Assembly: GCA_013146195.2 (NCBI GenBank)
Contig: CM028379.1
Location: 105,411,226 to 105,475,225, forward strand
Source: Codonopsis lanceolata
Taxonomy: Eukaryota > Streptophyta > Magnoliopsida > Asterales > Campanulaceae
Direction: 5' to 3'
Length of the DNA: 64,000 nucleotides
Below are positions 11,702-23,704 of this stretch, piece by piece (position 1 is the stretch's first letter; every line of letters begins with the position of its first letter). The notes beneath the pieces were generated by a model. That model was not told the DNA's origin. It saw nothing but the letters and a program-made list of their open reading frames with translations, and searched no databases. Both the position numbers and the translations under genes were made by a program.

Positions 11702-12770
11702 ATGCACGGTCGTAGATCCTTGAATCCTAAATTGGTAGACTTAAATCAAGATATAAATATTGTTAGAAGAAATCAAGAAGTCCTTGAAAATCTAGCTCAA
11801 GAGTTTGATAATCAAGACCAATTGAATCAAGAGGATCCTCTGGTTGATCCTCCAATGGAAGAAAATAACAATAATCGTAATCCTGAAAATCCAGTTGACC
11901 CAGTCAACATGAATCAAAGAGAAGAAGAACCTGCAAGAAGAAATATGGAAGTAGTGATAAATCAAAGAACTATTAATGACTTTAGTAGACCTTCATTAAA
12001 TGTTGTGACATCATGTTTAGTCTTGCCAGATGCTGTAAGGAATTTTGAGTTAAAAGGTCATTATTTTAATGCCATACCATCTTTTCATGGGATGCCTCAT
12101 GAAGATCCTGTCAGTTTCTTAAGAGAATATGAATACATGATGAGTACTTTTCCTTTAGGAGGGTTAACTGAAGATCAAATCAAAATGAAATATTTTTCCA
12201 AGTGCATTAAAAGAATTGGCAAAGAGATGGTTTATGAACTTAACACCAAATAGTGTTTATACTTGGGCTCAATTATATGATTTGTTTATGAGTAAATTTT
12301 ACAAGCATGCATCTCTTACTGAATACAGAAAACAAATCATGTCATTCCAAAATGAACCAGGTGAAACATTCCATGAGTCATGGGATAGATTTAAAAATCT
12401 GCTCATTATGTGTCCTCATCATAATTTGGCTCAACATGTGTTAGTGCTTCAATTTTATCATGGTCTTTCGCCCGGGCTTACAAACTATGGTTGATAGTGC
12501 GGTGGTGGTTCTATTAATAGAATGACACCGAAGCACTAGAAGAATTATTTGAGATGTTAAGTATTAATTCCCAACAGAAAAGTGCTAGAAGTAAAAATAG
12601 AAGCCTATATCAATTGCAAGATAATTCAAATACACAAGCTCAATTTGAAAATTGGCAAATTCAAGAAGCATGCGTTATGTGGATTATATTCTCATGCTAC
12701 TAATTTTTGTCCATCAAGTGCTATGTATTACGAGCAGGCTAATGCTATGAATATGTACCCTCAGGCCTAG
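11702..12770 (+). pseudogene. Athila-like gag
   Basis: Starts at ATG 11702 with a polar, Asn/Gln-rich N-terminus, then the gag core with FHGMPHEDPVSFLREYEYM. A frameshift near 12195-12230 moves the frame to one containing AKRWFMNL, YTWAQLYDLFMSKF, FHESWDRFKNLL and CPHHN, the usual Athila retrotransposon-gag signature. A stop at 12492-12494 and further shifts follow. A zinc-knuckle end (CGLYSHATNFC) is readable near 12690, with its first Cys pair split by a one-base shift. Gag would package the element RNA. It is broken here. Confidence 0.85.
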
Positions 12771-12907
12771 GAATGATCCTTATTCAAACACATATAATCT
12801 GGTTGGAGGAATCATCCTAACTTTTCTTGGGGAGGAAATAAGCCTTTGCAACCTCAACAATTCAACCTCAACCACCACAACCTCCACGGTTTCCAAATCA
12901 AAATCAG

Positions 12908-13588
12908 TTGAGAATTGAAGAAGTTCCCAAACAAGATGTAGCAAGTAAAGGTCAAGCAGCATTGATGAAATACATGCTTGAAGAGATTGAAAATCTAAAG
13001 AAACACATTGCAAATTCTGAAGTTGATAAAAGAGAAGAAGGGAAGTTCCCTAGTCAAACCGAGCAAGCCAAGTCAATCACCGTCTTGCGAAGCGGTAAGG
13101 TAATAGGTGAAGAGGTAAGTGATCCTGATCCTTCTTCTAAAGTGCACCTTCTGATAGAAAATTCTGAAAAGGAAATTGAAAAAGAAATCGAAAAAGATAG
13201 TGATAATAATAAAGAGAATAATGAATCAAATAATCAAGAAGTAGAAGTAGAAAAAGAAGTAGAAGTTCCAAATAAGGAACAAGAAAAAGAGGTTCAAAAT
13301 AAAGATAATACAATTGAAGTTGAAAAAGAGTTGGATCAAGAAGAAGAGGAACCTTATGTGGCTCCACCACCTTATGTTCCTCCAATTCCGTTTCCAAGAA
13401 GACTTATGAAAAACCGAATGGACAAACAATTTACGGAAATTTATAATATGTTATCCAAAGTGAATGTTAATCTTCCTTTGCTTAATGTTATTAAAAATAT
13501 TCCAGCTTATGCAAAGTTTTTCAAAGATCTTCACTCTAAGAAACACAAGTTTGAAAACAATGAAAAGATTATTGTTTCGAAAACGTAA
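12908..13588 (+). pseudogene. Charged linker between gag and protease
   Basis: A 226-codon open stretch, very rich in Glu, Lys and Asn (many EVEKE and EIEKE runs), followed by a Pro-rich piece (VAPPPYVPPIPFPRR) and a segment ending near FFKDLHSKKHKF. Athila polyproteins carry a similar variable acidic linker followed by a 'P.PFP.R' motif before the protease. The acidic run is likely disordered or coiled-coil. The frame ends with TAA at 13588, after which the protease frame takes over. Confidence 0.7.
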
Positions 13589-13589
13589 G

Positions 13590-14306
13590 TTGCTTTTACA
13601 ACCCGAATTACCTCCTAAGTTGAAAGACCCTGGTAGCTTTAATATCCAAGTTTCCTTGGGAAGCTCTAAAAAGATGAAAGCAATGCTAGATTTAGGAGCA
13701 AGTATTAATTTGATGCCTTTTGCGGTCTATAAACAGTTAGGGTTAGGAGAACTAAAACCCACTAATATGCAATTACAATTAGCTGATCGTTCAGTTAAAT
13801 ATCCCTTGGGTATAGTGGAAGACATCCTAGTTCAGGTTGATAAACTGATCATTCCGGTTGACTTTGTGGTTCTAGAGATGGAAAGGAAGATATGCACCAA
13901 TAATGAAGTTCCCATATTGTTAGGTAGACCATTTATGGCTACTGCCAATACAATGATTAATGTGAAAAATGGTAAACTCACAATGTCAGTCCTAGGTGAA
14001 ATGGTTGAAATCTCTGTTTTTGATGCCATGAATAGACCTAGTGACATAAGTGCCTGTTTTTCAATAGATGAGATTGAAAAATTATCAACCGAAACTTTTG
14101 AAGAAGAGGAAGAATATGAGAGAGATAGATTCATAGTTTATGATGATAGTCCTATCCCTCCCATAAAAATTGACATTGATGAAATTGAAAGAGAAATAGA
14201 AGAAGAGGAAAGACTAGAGAGAGAAAAGTTAGAAGCTAGTAAAAAGAAAGCTAAAGAAGAAATAGAAAAGAATCAGAAAATAATTCTGATAAGCTTGAAA
14301 AAGTAG
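13590..14306 (+). pseudogene. Athila-like aspartic protease
   Basis: Retropepsin-like domain. MLDLGASINLMPFAVY holds the catalytic Asp in a DLGA context, as in Athila elements where Leu replaces the usual Ser or Thr. NNEVPILLGRPFMATA is the second conserved block. The domain is followed by an acidic Glu-rich linker. The usable frame opens upstream at 13464, overlapping the end of the charged linker, and ends at a TAG at 14304-14306 after a small frameshift near 14280. The protease would cut the polyprotein. Confidence 0.85.
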
Positions 14307-15200
14307 AGCAAGAAAGTTATGAAATTAAGGAAGATGAAGTAGAGATTCTGAAATCTCTCTTTGAAGAAATTGAGATAGAAAATATTGAGGAAGAAATTAA
14401 AGAAGATAGTAAAGTGGAGAATGAGGAGGCTAAAATAAAAGAAACAATTAAAGTAGAAAATTATGAATTTATGCCACCCATTAATTCTCCTAAAGTCGAA
14501 GAATTAAAGCCATTACCACCCCATTTAAAATATGCATTTTTAGGGGAAGGTAACACTTTGCTTGTTATTATAGCAGCCGACTTAACGGAAGAGCAAGAAG
14601 CTAGTTTGTTAAAAGTTTTATGGACACATAGAGAAGCTTTAGGATGGTCCCTAGCTGATTTAAAAGGCATTAGTCCCTCTATGTGCATGCATAAAATACA
14701 TCTAGAAGAAGGTAGTAAACCTTCAAGAGAAAGGCAAAGAAGACTTAACCCACACATGGAAGAAGCCGTTAGAAAAGAAGTTCTTAAGCTCTTAGATGCG
14801 GGTATAATTTACCCTATATCAGATAGTAAATGGGTTAGTCCTGTTCAAGTAGTTCCTAAAAAGTCAGGAATTACGGTTGTTAAAAATGAGAAAGATGAAT
14901 TAGTCCCTACAAGAACTATAACTGGTTATAGAATGTGCATTGATTTGCGGAAATTAAATGCGGCAACTAGGAAAGACCACTTTTCCTTTGCCATTTATTG
15001 ACCAAATCCTTGAAAGACTAGTCGGTCATGAATATTATTGCTTTCTTGATGGTTTTTAAGTTACAATCGATCCCCTGTTGCACCGAAGACCAAGAGAAAA
15101 CAACTTTTACATGTCCCTTTGGTACTTTTGCTTTTAGGAGAATGCCTTTTGATTGTGTAATGCACCACTACTTTTCAAAGATGCATGATTTCTATATTTT
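14307..15200 (+). pseudogene. Athila-like reverse transcriptase, N-terminal half
   Basis: An acidic linker is followed by the Athila RT start: RRLNPHMEEAVRKEVLKLLD, AGIIYPISDSKWVSPVQVVP and YRMCIDLRKLNAATRKDHF. A stop at 14999-15001 and shifts near 15055 and 15150 break the region between the first Asp block and the catalytic box. The segment near 15145-15175 keeps overall frame but has lost three bases in two places, so the conserved block there is scrambled. The enzyme would copy element RNA into DNA. Not functional. Confidence 0.85.
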
Positions 15201-16260
15201 CGATTTAGTTGAAAGATGCGTTGAAGTTTTCATGGACGATTTTTTTGGAAATTCTTTTGATCACTGTTTAGAAAACCTTACATCAGTCATGAAAAGATGC
15301 TGTGAAACTAATTTAACTTTAAGTTGGGAGAAAAGTCACTTCATGGTCAAACATGGAATTGTCTTAGGGCATGTTGTTTCAAATAAAGGCATTGAAGTTG
15401 ATAAAGCTAAAATTGAAGTTATTTCACAACTACCCCCTCCCACTTCAGTTAAAGGAGTTAGAAGTTTTCTTGGGCATGCTGGTTTTTATCGAAGATTTAT
15501 AAAAGATTTTTCCAAAATCTGTAAACCTCTATGTAATTTGTTAGCAAAAGATACTGAATTTATTTTTGATAAAGAATGTTTAGAAGCTTTTAATTTATTG
15601 AAAGAAAAATTAACTACTGCCCCTATTTTATCCGGCCCTGATTGGTCACTTCCTTTTGAAATCATGTGTGATGCATCAGATTTTGCGATTGGAGCCGTGT
15701 TAGGACAAAGGGTAGATAGAAAGCCTCATGTGATCCATTATGCTAGTAGAACTCTAAATGATGCACAATTGAATTATACAACTACTGAAAAGGAATTTTT
15801 AGCAGTAGTATATGCTTTAGAAAAATTTAGATCATATCTGCTAGGATCAAAGGTGATAATTTTTTCTGATCATTCTGCATTGAAATATTTGTTAAGTAAG
15901 AAAGATGCTAAACCAAGATTAATTAGATGGATGTTATTGTTACAAGAATTTGACATTACTATCAAAGATAAAAAGGGAACCGAGAATGTCGTAGCCGACC
16001 ATTTGTCTAGATTGGAATTTTCACCCTTGCTTGAACGTCAATTTCTTGATGATCCTGTCCCCATAAATGATAATTTTCCTGATGAACAACTTTTAGCCAT
16101 TAAAGATTCTGACCCTTGGTATGCTGATTTTGTCAACTACTATGTGTCTGATATCATTAATCCAGATTTTGATCATTATGAAAAGAAGAAATTTTTGGCG
16201 AAACTAAAAATTATTTTTGGGAAGCACCTCATTTATACAAAATTTGCTCTGATTCTTTAA
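15201..16260 (+). pseudogene. Athila-like reverse transcriptase C-terminus and RNase H
   Basis: VEVFMDDFF carries the catalytic Asp pair (FMDD form of the YxDD box). The thumb and connection follow (GVRSFLGHAGFYRRFIKDFS), then RNase H with MCDASDFAIGAVLGQ, TEKEFLAVVYALEKFRSYL, SDHSALKYLL and ENVVADHLSRLE. This part is one long uninterrupted frame and is the best-preserved piece of the element. It ends with a TAA at 16258-16260, just before the integrase zinc region, where one polyprotein would be expected to continue. Confidence 0.9.
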
Positions 16261-17330
16261 TAAGAAGATGTATTCCAGAAAAAGACCAACAAGGTATTAT
16301 GGAATTTTGCCATGGATATTCTTGTGGAGGTCATTTTAGTGGAAACAAGACTGCTAGGAAAATTTTGCAATCTGGTTTATATTGGCCTAATGTTTTTAGA
16401 GATTGTGAATTGTTTTATAAGACATGTGATAAGTGTCAAAGAATGTGGAATAGGAAAGAGAAACGAGATGCCTTTGCATATTAATTTGGTTGTTGAAATC
16501 TTTGATGTTTGGGGTATTGATTTCATGGGTCCTTTTCCAGTGTCAAATAATTGTGAGTATATTCTAGTCGCAGTTGATTACGTATCCAAATGGATTGAAG
16601 TAGTAGCAACCAAGACTAATGATGGAAAACAAAGAGTTAAATTGTAGAAGATTTGTTTGCTAGATATGGAGTACCTAAGGCCATAATAAGTGACCAAGGA
16701 ACTCATTTTACCAATAAGTTGTTGAATAATGTTCTTAGGAAGCATGGTGTAACTCACAAGTTAGCTACACCTTATCATCCTCAAACATCCGGCCAAGTAG
16801 AAGTTAGCAATAGACAAATAAAAGCAAAGATTAGAAAAGACCGTTAGGCCTAATCGTAAAGATTGAGAATCTAAACTTAAGGATGCTTTATGGGCATACC
16901 GAATCGCTTTTAAAACCCCATAGGAATGAGTCCATATAGAATGGTATATGGCAAAGCTTGCCATTTACCCTGAAATTAAATATCGAGAAGAAAGATTGTT
17001 TCATTAAATGAGTTAGAAGAACATAGGTTGAATTCGTATGAGAATGCTAAAACATATAAAGAAAAGACCAAAAGTATCATGACATGGGTTAGCTAACAAA
17101 AGTTTCATCCGTATGAAAGTGTTACTTTTAATTCTAGATTAAGGTTATTCCTCGGAAAGTTAAAATCTAAATGGTCTCGTCCCTTTATAATCGTATTTAA
17201 TCTATCCTCATGGAGTTGTTGATATTCAAAACCCTAAAAATAATGAAGTTTTCAAGTTAATGGACACCGACTCAAGCCATATTTAGAGCCGATGTCGCTT
17301 GAACGAACAATTGAGTTAATTGCTTATCGA
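16261..17330 (+). pseudogene. Athila-like integrase
   Basis: The zinc domain shows CGGHFSGNKTARKIL and CDKCQRM. The core shows WGIDFMGPFP (first Asp), ISDQGTHF (second Asp) and TSGQVEVSNRQIK (Glu). Downstream, 'ALWAYRIAFKTP', 'PYRMVYGKACHLP' and a tail with KSKWSRPFII can be read in shifting frames. Stops or shifts occur near 16485, 16646, 16846 and repeatedly after 16900. No envelope-like frame follows, although some Athila elements have one. Confidence 0.85.
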
Positions 17331-17578
17331 CAATGAACCACCCCGAGATTAGGCTTGCAGCTTGGTCGAGCCAAAGACGTTAAACAAAGGCGCCAAGTGG
17401 GAGGCAACCCACTATTTTGAATGTTATTTGCTTTTATAGTTAGTTTAAATATGTCTTTCTCCGTTAAATTTAATTTTTGACATTTAATTTTAATTAAATA
17501 TGCCAAAATTCAAGTTTGGGGAGAAAACATCTTAGTGTTGTATTTATATGTTACTAATAATTTTAGTTTAGAATTTTT
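17331..17578 (+). mobile_element. 3' region and polypurine tract of the Athila-like element
   Basis: Contains the block 'gtcgagccaaagacgtta' and 'gggaggcaaccca' that commonly follows integrase in Athila-type elements, then a purine tract AAGTTTGGGGAGA at 17512-17524, possibly the plus-strand primer. The sequence runs into the gap before any LTR start. Confidence 0.6.
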
Positions 17579-17678
17579 NNNNNNNNNNNNNNNNNNNNNN
17601 NNNNNNNNNNNNNNNNNNNNNNNNNNNNNNNNNNNNNNNNNNNNNNNNNNNNNNNNNNNNNNNNNNNNNNNNNNNNNN
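17579..17678. other. Assembly gap, exactly 100 N
   Basis: Exactly 100 unknown bases, a conventional placeholder for a gap of unknown size. It lies between the end of the Athila-like element and a tandem repeat, so it is likely a collapsed or unresolved repeat. The missing 3' LTR may be inside it. Confidence 0.98.
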
Positions 17679-18190
17679 GTCAAGAGTCGTAGTCCAAGAA
17701 CATTAGTTGTTCCTAAGGGGACATGGAACATATTCAATTCTAGGCGAGAACTCAATCAATAGGATTGGACGGTGTAGCATGTGAAACCCTAGAAGTCATC
17801 ATCATCTCCAAGAGTTATCAAAAGTTATTGGTCCAAGAACAATAGTAGTTCCTAAGGGAACATAGAATCTTTTAATTCTAGGCATAGGTCCCATTCAATA
17901 GGATAGACCATTCATGGCATATGGAACCCTAGAAGTCATAGTCTCCAAAGGTTGTCAAAATCTATTAGTCCAAGAACAATAGTTGCTCCCAAGGGGACAT
18001 AGAACACTTTAATTCTAAGCCTAGGATCCAATTCAATAGGATGATCAATACATGGCATAGGAAACCCTATAATCATAATTCCCAAGAGTTATCAAAATCT
18101 ATTAATTTCAAGAACATTAATTGTTCCTAAGGAAGCATATAACATAATTAATTCTAGGCATAGGTCTCAATCAATAAGATGGACATTATT
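17679..18190. repeat. Tandem repeat of about 138 bp, about four diverged units
   Basis: The block 'ccaagaac..tagttgttcc' recurs at about 17693, 17832, 17970 and 18108 (spacing 139, 137, 138). Units also share a CAATAGGAT block and, in three, an AACCCTA block. The array touches the gap and may extend into it. On the minus strand it lies downstream of the LTR-like promoter at about 18548. Confidence 0.85.
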
Positions 18191-19900
18191 CAAAATCCCA
18201 AGAGATCAAAACATCCACAATCATAGTTTGGACATGGAAGAAGCATGTAAATCAATAGAAAAGGGGAAACATGGCAAGTCTAGCATACAACCTAAGGGGA
18301 ATCAATAGCTTACATTCACCAAGGAAAAGGAAGGTTGGAGCACAAAGTAATCGGATGGAAACGATCTCTCCTCGTCGGTAGCTTCACTCCGGTAGTCTCG
18401 GTTTGGCAATCGGAGGGTCGGGAGCTCAATCTAGGAAGAGACACACACTAATCTCACCTTTTCTTTACACACACAAGCATGGCAAGAGAGAGAAGAAGAA
18501 ATCTGATAATGAGCTTAAGTTTGATTAGCAAAGGGGTGGAGCTTTTATACCTTGCATGAAATGGGTGGAATACCACATGTCAAGAGGAGAAGGGTGGCCA
18601 AATCCACTTGTCAAGAGGAGGTTGATTGAGGTTAGGCTTTAATCCCACTCAATTAGGGTCTAATAGGATGGTTTAGGGCCAATTAGGATGGGGGTTTAAG
18701 TGGCAAAAGTCGCACACACCAGAACAGGAAGTAAAAATCCCGTAGATGGCCTCTGATGTTGAGGCGGGCGCCTCACCAAAGCCCAGGCGGGCGCCTCTCA
18801 GATGCTGGGGCTAAGTTCATGACCATTTTTGATAAGTTACTGGACAGTCAATTTTGTAAAATCGACCATAAATCGCCTCACAACTCCAAATGAGGTGATT
18901 TTGATTTTTATGAAACTAGACTCATTAAACTATATTTTAGGATTTTAAATTACTTCATTTGGACTTATATTGATCAAGATATGGTTACTACAAGTTCAAG
19001 TACAGAAGTTGTTTTCCTGAAAACTGAATTCTGGCACAGCCGTAAGTCAAGACTCACTGAGGTACTTAGACACCTTGAAAATTACCAAATTTTACAGAGA
19101 GTATCCTAACATATGTAGGTAAAACATACTAAATTTTTAGAAAATTCTATTTATTGGATTAGTACCAGAATTTTCCCGAAGTTTGCCCAAAAACATGACG
19201 GGTCTGCGGAAGGAATAAATTGGTCATCTCATAACCAAATGCAACAAGTCTATGAACAATGATTGCAAGAATGATAAATACTAGTACACTTGGTCTAGAA
19301 CTCAAATGAACTTCTTACAAGTTTAAAAAACACAAACAATACGAGCAACACCCGAACAAGGTAGGACAAAGCTCGAATCATGCGGCGATTGGTTGACGAA
19401 TCAAACACCGAATCAAACGCCAATGAAACTAAGATAACATGGGCATGGAAAAGGCTTGTTTAAACATGGTTATGACTTGAATACAAGGCCGGGAACTCAA
19501 TGAACACATCGCACGCCGAAATACGAAAGCAAAGCGGGAGGCGAGGGAAATCGCTAAGGCCAAAACAAAGCAAGAATGTTTCTACACTTCCCATCAAGTT
19601 TACAATGATCAAGGCGAATGTTCTAAGTCATCTATGGACGACAAGAACCTTAACAAGTCTTGGTTGAGTGCAACAAGCTAAGGCAACACTCAAGGCATAA
19701 CGGCAAGGTATGCTAAGCATAGAAGGTATTCAAGCGACAAGGAATGTAATAATGATAATACAAGCCAGACATGGACAATTAGAAGTGTCTAACATGTTAA
19801 GGCATAATACAAGCATGTTATTAAGGCAATAAACAAGTAATGGGTTTGGGTTCTCACATAATATATTAAAGGGTGTTCAAATTGGTATCATAATTTTCAA
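18191..19900 (-). mobile_element. LTR-like non-coding region, probable minus-strand retroelement
   Basis: Read on the minus strand, a TATA box (GGTATAAAAGCTCC, near 18543-18556) is followed by a CT-rich leader, as in an LTR U3-R boundary. Upstream of it lie two GC-rich hairpin motifs (18760-18800). No protein frame or primer binding site was found, and the ends are not clear. It could be an LTR of an unrecognised Gypsy element or a promoter of a lost gene. Confidence 0.35.
18543..18556 (-). promoter_or_regulatory. Candidate TATA box
   Basis: GGTATAAAAGCTCC on the minus strand, followed by a CT-rich, low-ATG stretch that would be a 5' leader. The match is good but no transcript or gene is identified. 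Confidence 0.4.
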
Positions 19901-19929
19901 CAAAGACATCAATCACTTCACCAAAACTT

Positions 19930-20720
19930 TTGTAGCCAACAAAACATATCAAATCTCCAACGGTGACGTGAAAAAGATCAATCCAATGTTTCCGAATGTA
20001 CATCCCAATCGGCGACAATATTAGATATAATTTCAAGGACATCAAAGAAATTCAAGATCAACCTCACTGGGATGATGACATGGGTAATTAAATTGAGTTC
20101 CCCATAACAACTATTGACTTATAGACATGTTTTCCAACAATATCTCATGTTGTTTTATAAGTGCAGATTTTTACAGTATTGTCACCAAAGTGAAAGATTG
20201 CCGAACCATTGAGACCTCAAGAGGAACGTGAAAAGCTTTAAGGGAAATAACAATAATAAATAATGAGTAAGACCAATAAAACACTTATGATCTTCTTATG
20301 TTATTTTCCAGAAAATTGATAAATTGTTGTTTTATAAAAAAAAAAACGTGAAGCAAGTATGAAACTCATTCAACAAAGAGATCATATAATTGGTTTAACT
20401 TATAATAATTAAAAAAAAAACATATTTTATATCATTACTTGGTTATCGTAGAGTAAACTATGCAGGTACCAATCAATAATTATCAGTCTTTGGGAAGATT
20501 TAACGGCAAATGAAGGTAGTGAATTGTAAGAAATCATTACTTAATATCCAATCATTGTCATCACAAGGGTGACAACAACGAAATATCTAGGTGAATGTCT
20601 ATCGGATATCATTTGGTAAATTATTATTATTAATCTTGCAGGTGAAATACAATTGCAAACAACAGCTACATCAATTCTACAGATAGCACCAAAAGGCACA
20701 AACATGGAGAATTTACACCA
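19930..20720 (+). pseudogene. Decayed RPA1-like (replication factor A) gene of a Helitron
   Basis: Fragments of an OB-fold single-strand DNA-binding protein can be read. FVANKTYQISNGDVKKINP lies near 19930. A piece with KVKDCRTIETSRG lies near 20190. LWEDLTANEGSEL plus IIVITRVTTTKYLGECLS lies near 20497-20620, matching the second RPA OB fold. A probable intron ends in a CAG near 20641, and a short exon follows (STSILQIAPKGTN). Plant Helitrons often carry RPA-like genes. Several stops are present, including within the third block. Confidence 0.65.
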
Positions 20721-20979
20721 AATGTATATTTAAAATAAAATTAAAAAATTCTGAAATATTAGACAATCTTTTTTTATTTAATATGTTTACTTTATCTGGA
20801 TTTGAAAAACTATTCCTACCTTAGATTTGTATGCATTTGATCATTGGACAATCTTTTTTTTATTTAATATGTTTACTTTCTTTGGATTTGAATAACTGTA
20901 AGTTAGCGCTCTTATCTTTAACTTAATCAAAAAAATATTTAACAACAAATGCAATAGACTTGAGTTTTAATCAAGACAA

Positions 20980-21007
20980 CACGTGCAACGCACGTGCCTT
21001 TTACTAG
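20980..21007 (+). mobile_element. Helitron 3' terminus
   Basis: A perfect 7-bp stem (CACGTGC, loop AAC, GCACGTG at 20980-20996) is followed 7 bases later by CTAG (21004-21007) and then a T. This is the standard Helitron 3' end: hairpin, short spacer, CTRR, insertion between A and T. The 5' end (TC after A) was not located. With the RPA remnant it defines a plus-strand Helitron of at least about 1.1 kb. Confidence 0.85.
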
Positions 21008-21409
21008 TATTTTTTTAAAAAATACAAGCTGGTACATCTTTTAAAATAGGTTTTCAAATGAATCCACTTATATTTTGTTCATATCTTTTAAGTATAATTT
21101 TTGGACGAAAGTACGTCCCTGCCTCTTTATGTCGTAGTTGATGAGCGGGAGGTAGATATTACGTTCTAGTTACAGAGCATAACTTCAGAGGCAGCAACTT
21201 TCATCTCCACTACCATTCCAACCACCACCTTTGTCTAATCCACCGCAACAAGGGAACATCTTCTTCCGTCGATTGTCACTCTCTTCAAACCAATTACCGA
21301 TTCCGCAGCAACGTCGTCCTCTCTTTTCTCGTCGATTGTCATACAAGTCCTACCGTCCTTGTTTTACAGGTATCTGTGTTTAAAATTTTAGCTTGCGGAG
21401 TCCAGTGTT

Positions 21410-23704
21410 ATGATTTTGCTGAAATTTAGGGGAGATACAGTTGTGAAAAGGGGTTACAAATGGCTTTGACTTTTCTGATTTGATGTCATCAATTACAAGT
21501 AAATATTTTGTTAATTTTGAAAGTTTGAAATTGAGATATTCTGTTAGACCTCATTTGAATTATATTTTATCAAATGATGAAGATTTTTTGAATATGTTGG
21601 TGCTGGGTAAAATTCTAAGCATTTATGTTATTTTAGTAGATGTTATTGATATTTTGGGTGCAACTGTTAATGGTGTAGAGGATGATTTGGGGTCAAAGGG
21701 TGATTTTGGATTATCTAGGAGTAGTTTGGATACTTCTTCTTCTCATAATACTAAATCTGTTGATGTTGGTTATGTTGAAATTGATAATGAAAGATATCAT
21801 GCATATGATTTTTTTTCATGTTCCATCTTGTAATAATTTGTTATCAGTTGGTTGGGAAGAGATTATTACTGGATCTGGACAAATATTTAAAGGTGGCATG
21901 AGAGAGTTTCGTACTGAGCTTATGAAATATTCTATGAAACTTGGATTTGAATATCTTTTTGATAGGAATGAGAGTAAGAGGGCTATTGTTGTTTGTGGTA
22001 ATAAATCCAGTGATAATTGTGATTGGTTCATCAAGTGTGTTGTTTCTAGTGTTGATAATTCTATAATTATAAAGAAGTGCAACCTTACAAATAGTTGCAA
22101 AGTTTCTTTTATTGATGGAGTTAAGAAATCGAAAAGGATGGGGTATAATGTAATTGGAGATTTTATTTGTGATAATGATCAGAGTCAGTCAAATTATTAT
22201 GTGAAGGATGTAATTGAGTATATTAGGATCCATTACGGGTTTGAAATATCATACATGACGGCATGGACAAGTGTTGAGGTTGCTCGTAATAAGGTATTTG
22301 GTAGTTATGATGAATCATTTGATGAGTTGCAATGATATGTTGAAGCTTTGGAGAAGAGTAATCCGGGCAGTTTGGCGTTTATTGAATCAAATTCCATTTC
22401 AAAATGTTTCACCTGGTTATTCATATGTTTTCGTGCATGCTTGGATGATTTTAATTATTGTCGGCCTATATTGTTTATAGATGGGACATTTATGAAATCT
22501 CGATGTAAGTCGACTCTCTTGTCTGCCACGACGAAGGATGGTAATCAAGGTAAGTTGTACATGGAACTTATATTGGTTTGTGTTTTCTATGTGTTTTGAT
22601 GTCAAAGTTGTTATTTTACTAATTGGAATATTTCATTTTTGTTTTTATATAGGACTATTTTCATTTACCTTTTCTGTTGTAAGTTTTGAAAATTATGATA
22701 ATTGGCATTGGTTTCTTTCAAAAGTAAAAGAAGCAGATAATGGTCGTTTTGTGCTTATTGTATCGGATCGGAATGTTGGGTTGATGCAAGCAATTTCGGG
22801 TGTTTTTGGTAGTTCGAAGCATTTTTTTTGTTTGGTTCATCTTTGTCGTAATCTGAAAGATATATGTGTTGGCAAGCGTTCTGGTTTTCGCAAGAATATT
22901 TATTTAAAATTTAAAGAATGTGTTTATGCACCTACAGTTGAGTTGTTTGAGAAGAAGCTTGAGGTATTTAAAGGAGTTGGTGGACAAATTGCCTTAGATT
23001 TTTTGCTTGATCTTCCTTTTCAGAATTGGGCTATTGCACATTCTTTTGATAAACGTTATGCTAAACTTACATCAAATGCTGCAGAATCATTCAACAATTG
23101 GATTTTTGATGCTCGAGGACTTCCTATCTCTTATATGGTGGATTGCATAAGAAAAAAGCTTATGGTATGGTTTGTCGAAAGGCTGAATAATTGTTTGAAA
23201 TGGAACTGGCTTCTTTGTGCTAAAAAGGATAAAAAGTGGATAGAGAATTTGAAAGTTGGTATGTCATGGCATGTTATGAAAGCTGCTGACTCTATTTACA
23301 AGGTTGTATCCAATCCTACTGTGCGAGTTGATTTGGATTGTCGAACATGTTTTTGTTATCAATAACAGATTTAAGGCTTCCCATGCTATTATGTTGTTGT
23401 TGTTATTGTCAGAGCACAGAGAGTAGTTGAAGATATAAGTGATAATTACTTTTTAAATAGTTATTATGCCAAGTGCTACGAGGGAGGACTAATGTCAGTT
23501 CCAACAACATATAAGTATGAGATTGATAATTCATCAGAAGGTTCAATAATCTTACCCCCAGTAATGAAGAAATTGCCTGGACAGCCTAAGACGAAGCGAA
23601 TTGCGTCCAAGGGTGAAATTCAGAGTAGTACAAAGAAATATAAATGTAGTAGATGTAATAAATATTGTAATTACAACTCTATGACATGTAGAGATTCAGT
23701 GTAA
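21410..23704 (+). pseudogene. Mutator (MuDR-type) transposase
   Basis: Starts near ATG 21410, with an N-terminal region like the ubiquitin-fold part of MURA (YSVRPHLNYILSNDEDFLNM). A DNA-binding domain (FRTELMKYSMKLGFEYLFD) follows, then the DDE core: FIDGTF (Asp codon at 22480), VSDRN (Asp at 22766) and NAAESFNNW (Glu at 23084). The C-terminus has a SWIM-type zinc region (RTCFC, GFPC; the final His is Tyr) and a Cys-rich knuckle (CSRC...TC). One intron at 22550-22652 has good GT-AG ends and keeps frame. It is broken by shifts near 21455 and in the T run at 21808-21815, and by stops at 22333 (TGA), 23363 and 23372 (TAA). Confidence 0.92.

Noticed and set aside
12780..13430. Minus-strand frames opposite the charged gag-protease linker
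   Set aside because: They are antisense reflections of the Glu/Lys-rich coding strand (Phe/Leu/Tyr-rich) and have no motif.
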